DNA of 5,481 nucleotides, taken from the NCBI GenBank assembly GCA_913031555.1, contig CAJWDO010000127.1, forward strand, positions 1 through 5,481, read 5' to 3'. Below are positions 5,301 to 5,481 of this stretch, one piece after another. Numbering within the stretch: the stretch's first letter is position 1; the number at the start of each line of letters is the position of its first letter. Below the pieces are notes generated by a model. The model searched no databases. It worked only from the letters and a program-made list of their open reading frames with translations, and had not been told where the DNA came from. This DNA is from an uncultured Alphaproteobacteria bacterium. GTDB lineage: Bacteria > Pseudomonadota > Alphaproteobacteria > Puniceispirillales > Puniceispirillaceae. A program made the position numbers and the translations under genes.

Positions 5301-5481
5301 CTAGCCCGCTTTGTCCTCACCAAACACGTCACGAGCATAATCGGCATTTATGTTGTCCTGAATCTGACGCTCAAATTCCCTGAGGCGTTTATAAACGCTC
5401 AAAAGTTCAATGATCGTTGGCCAGGCTCTCAACAAGTATTGCAGAGAACCGTCTACTCTTCCAAAAGCTCGGATTATCTGC
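5301..5481 (-). CDS. SbmA/BacA-family inner-membrane transporter, C-terminal 59 residues (N-terminus beyond the window edge)
   Basis: The minus strand reads 59 codons ending in TAG at 5303-5301, open at the right edge. The segment AFGRVDGSLQYLLRAW followed by PTIIELLSVYKRLREFE resembles the conserved end of SbmA/BacA proteins, where the last membrane segment is followed by a helix with an ELLSxYKRLxxFE pattern. About 24 residues follow this motif before the stop, leaving no room for an ABC ATPase domain, so the ATPase-lacking SbmA/BacA type is favoured over the related fused ABC exporters. Family members import peptides using the proton gradient, and BacA is linked to very-long-chain fatty acid modification of lipid A in rhizobia. 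That role here is inference. The fragment is about 46% GC with several AGA/CGA/AGG arginine codons, lower than hldE next to it. Recognition is from remembered family motifs on a short fragment. Confidence 0.7.
   Translation of the reverse strand, partial: QIIRAFGRVDGSLQYLLRAWPTIIELLSVYKRLREFERQIQDNINADYARDVFGEDKAG

Overview
The central part of the window (about 485-5294) is chromosomal DNA of a Gram-negative bacterium, roughly 60% GC in the lines I counted by eye. It encodes three complete enzymes of cell-envelope sugar metabolism: GlmS, GlmU and the bifunctional heptose enzyme HldE. Together with the C-terminus of an SbmA/BacA-type inner-membrane transporter at the right edge, this suits an LPS-making proteobacterium. 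My best guess is an alphaproteobacterium, possibly a marine or environmental lineage. That placement is inference from gene content and protein flavour, not a database result.

Layout. At 1-448 (minus strand) is the N-terminal part of an AT-rich (about 31% GC) MORN-repeat protein, cut by the window edge. It begins only 36 bp after the glmS stop codon. At 485-2305 (minus) is glmS. At 2306-2502 is a 197-bp divergent intergenic region with overlapping hairpins and a weak promoter-like element close to glmU. At 2503-3855 (plus) is glmU, followed after 5 bp by hldE at 3861-5294 (plus), very probably in one operon. At 5301-5481 (minus) is the 3' end of an SbmA/BacA-like gene, convergent with hldE and 6 bp from it, at about 46% GC.

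How the genes work together. GlmS makes glucosamine-6-phosphate from fructose-6-phosphate and glutamine. After isomerisation by GlmM (not in this window), GlmU acetylates and uridylylates the product to UDP-GlcNAc, the precursor of peptidoglycan and lipid A. HldE makes the activated heptose precursor of the LPS inner core. The BacA-like transporter belongs to a family linked in some alphaproteobacteria to peptide uptake and lipid A modification.

The most notable feature is the abrupt composition change at the 3' end of glmS. A gene about 30 GC points lower starts right after the stop codon, and a perfect 15-nt palindrome lies on the boundary. The end of glmS is the classic target of Tn7-like elements and islands, so this could be the edge of an acquired island. 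It could also be an assembly or amplification chimera. No Tn7-type terminal repeats or transposition genes are visible. I see no RNA genes, CRISPR arrays, insertion sequences or clear new multi-gene system.
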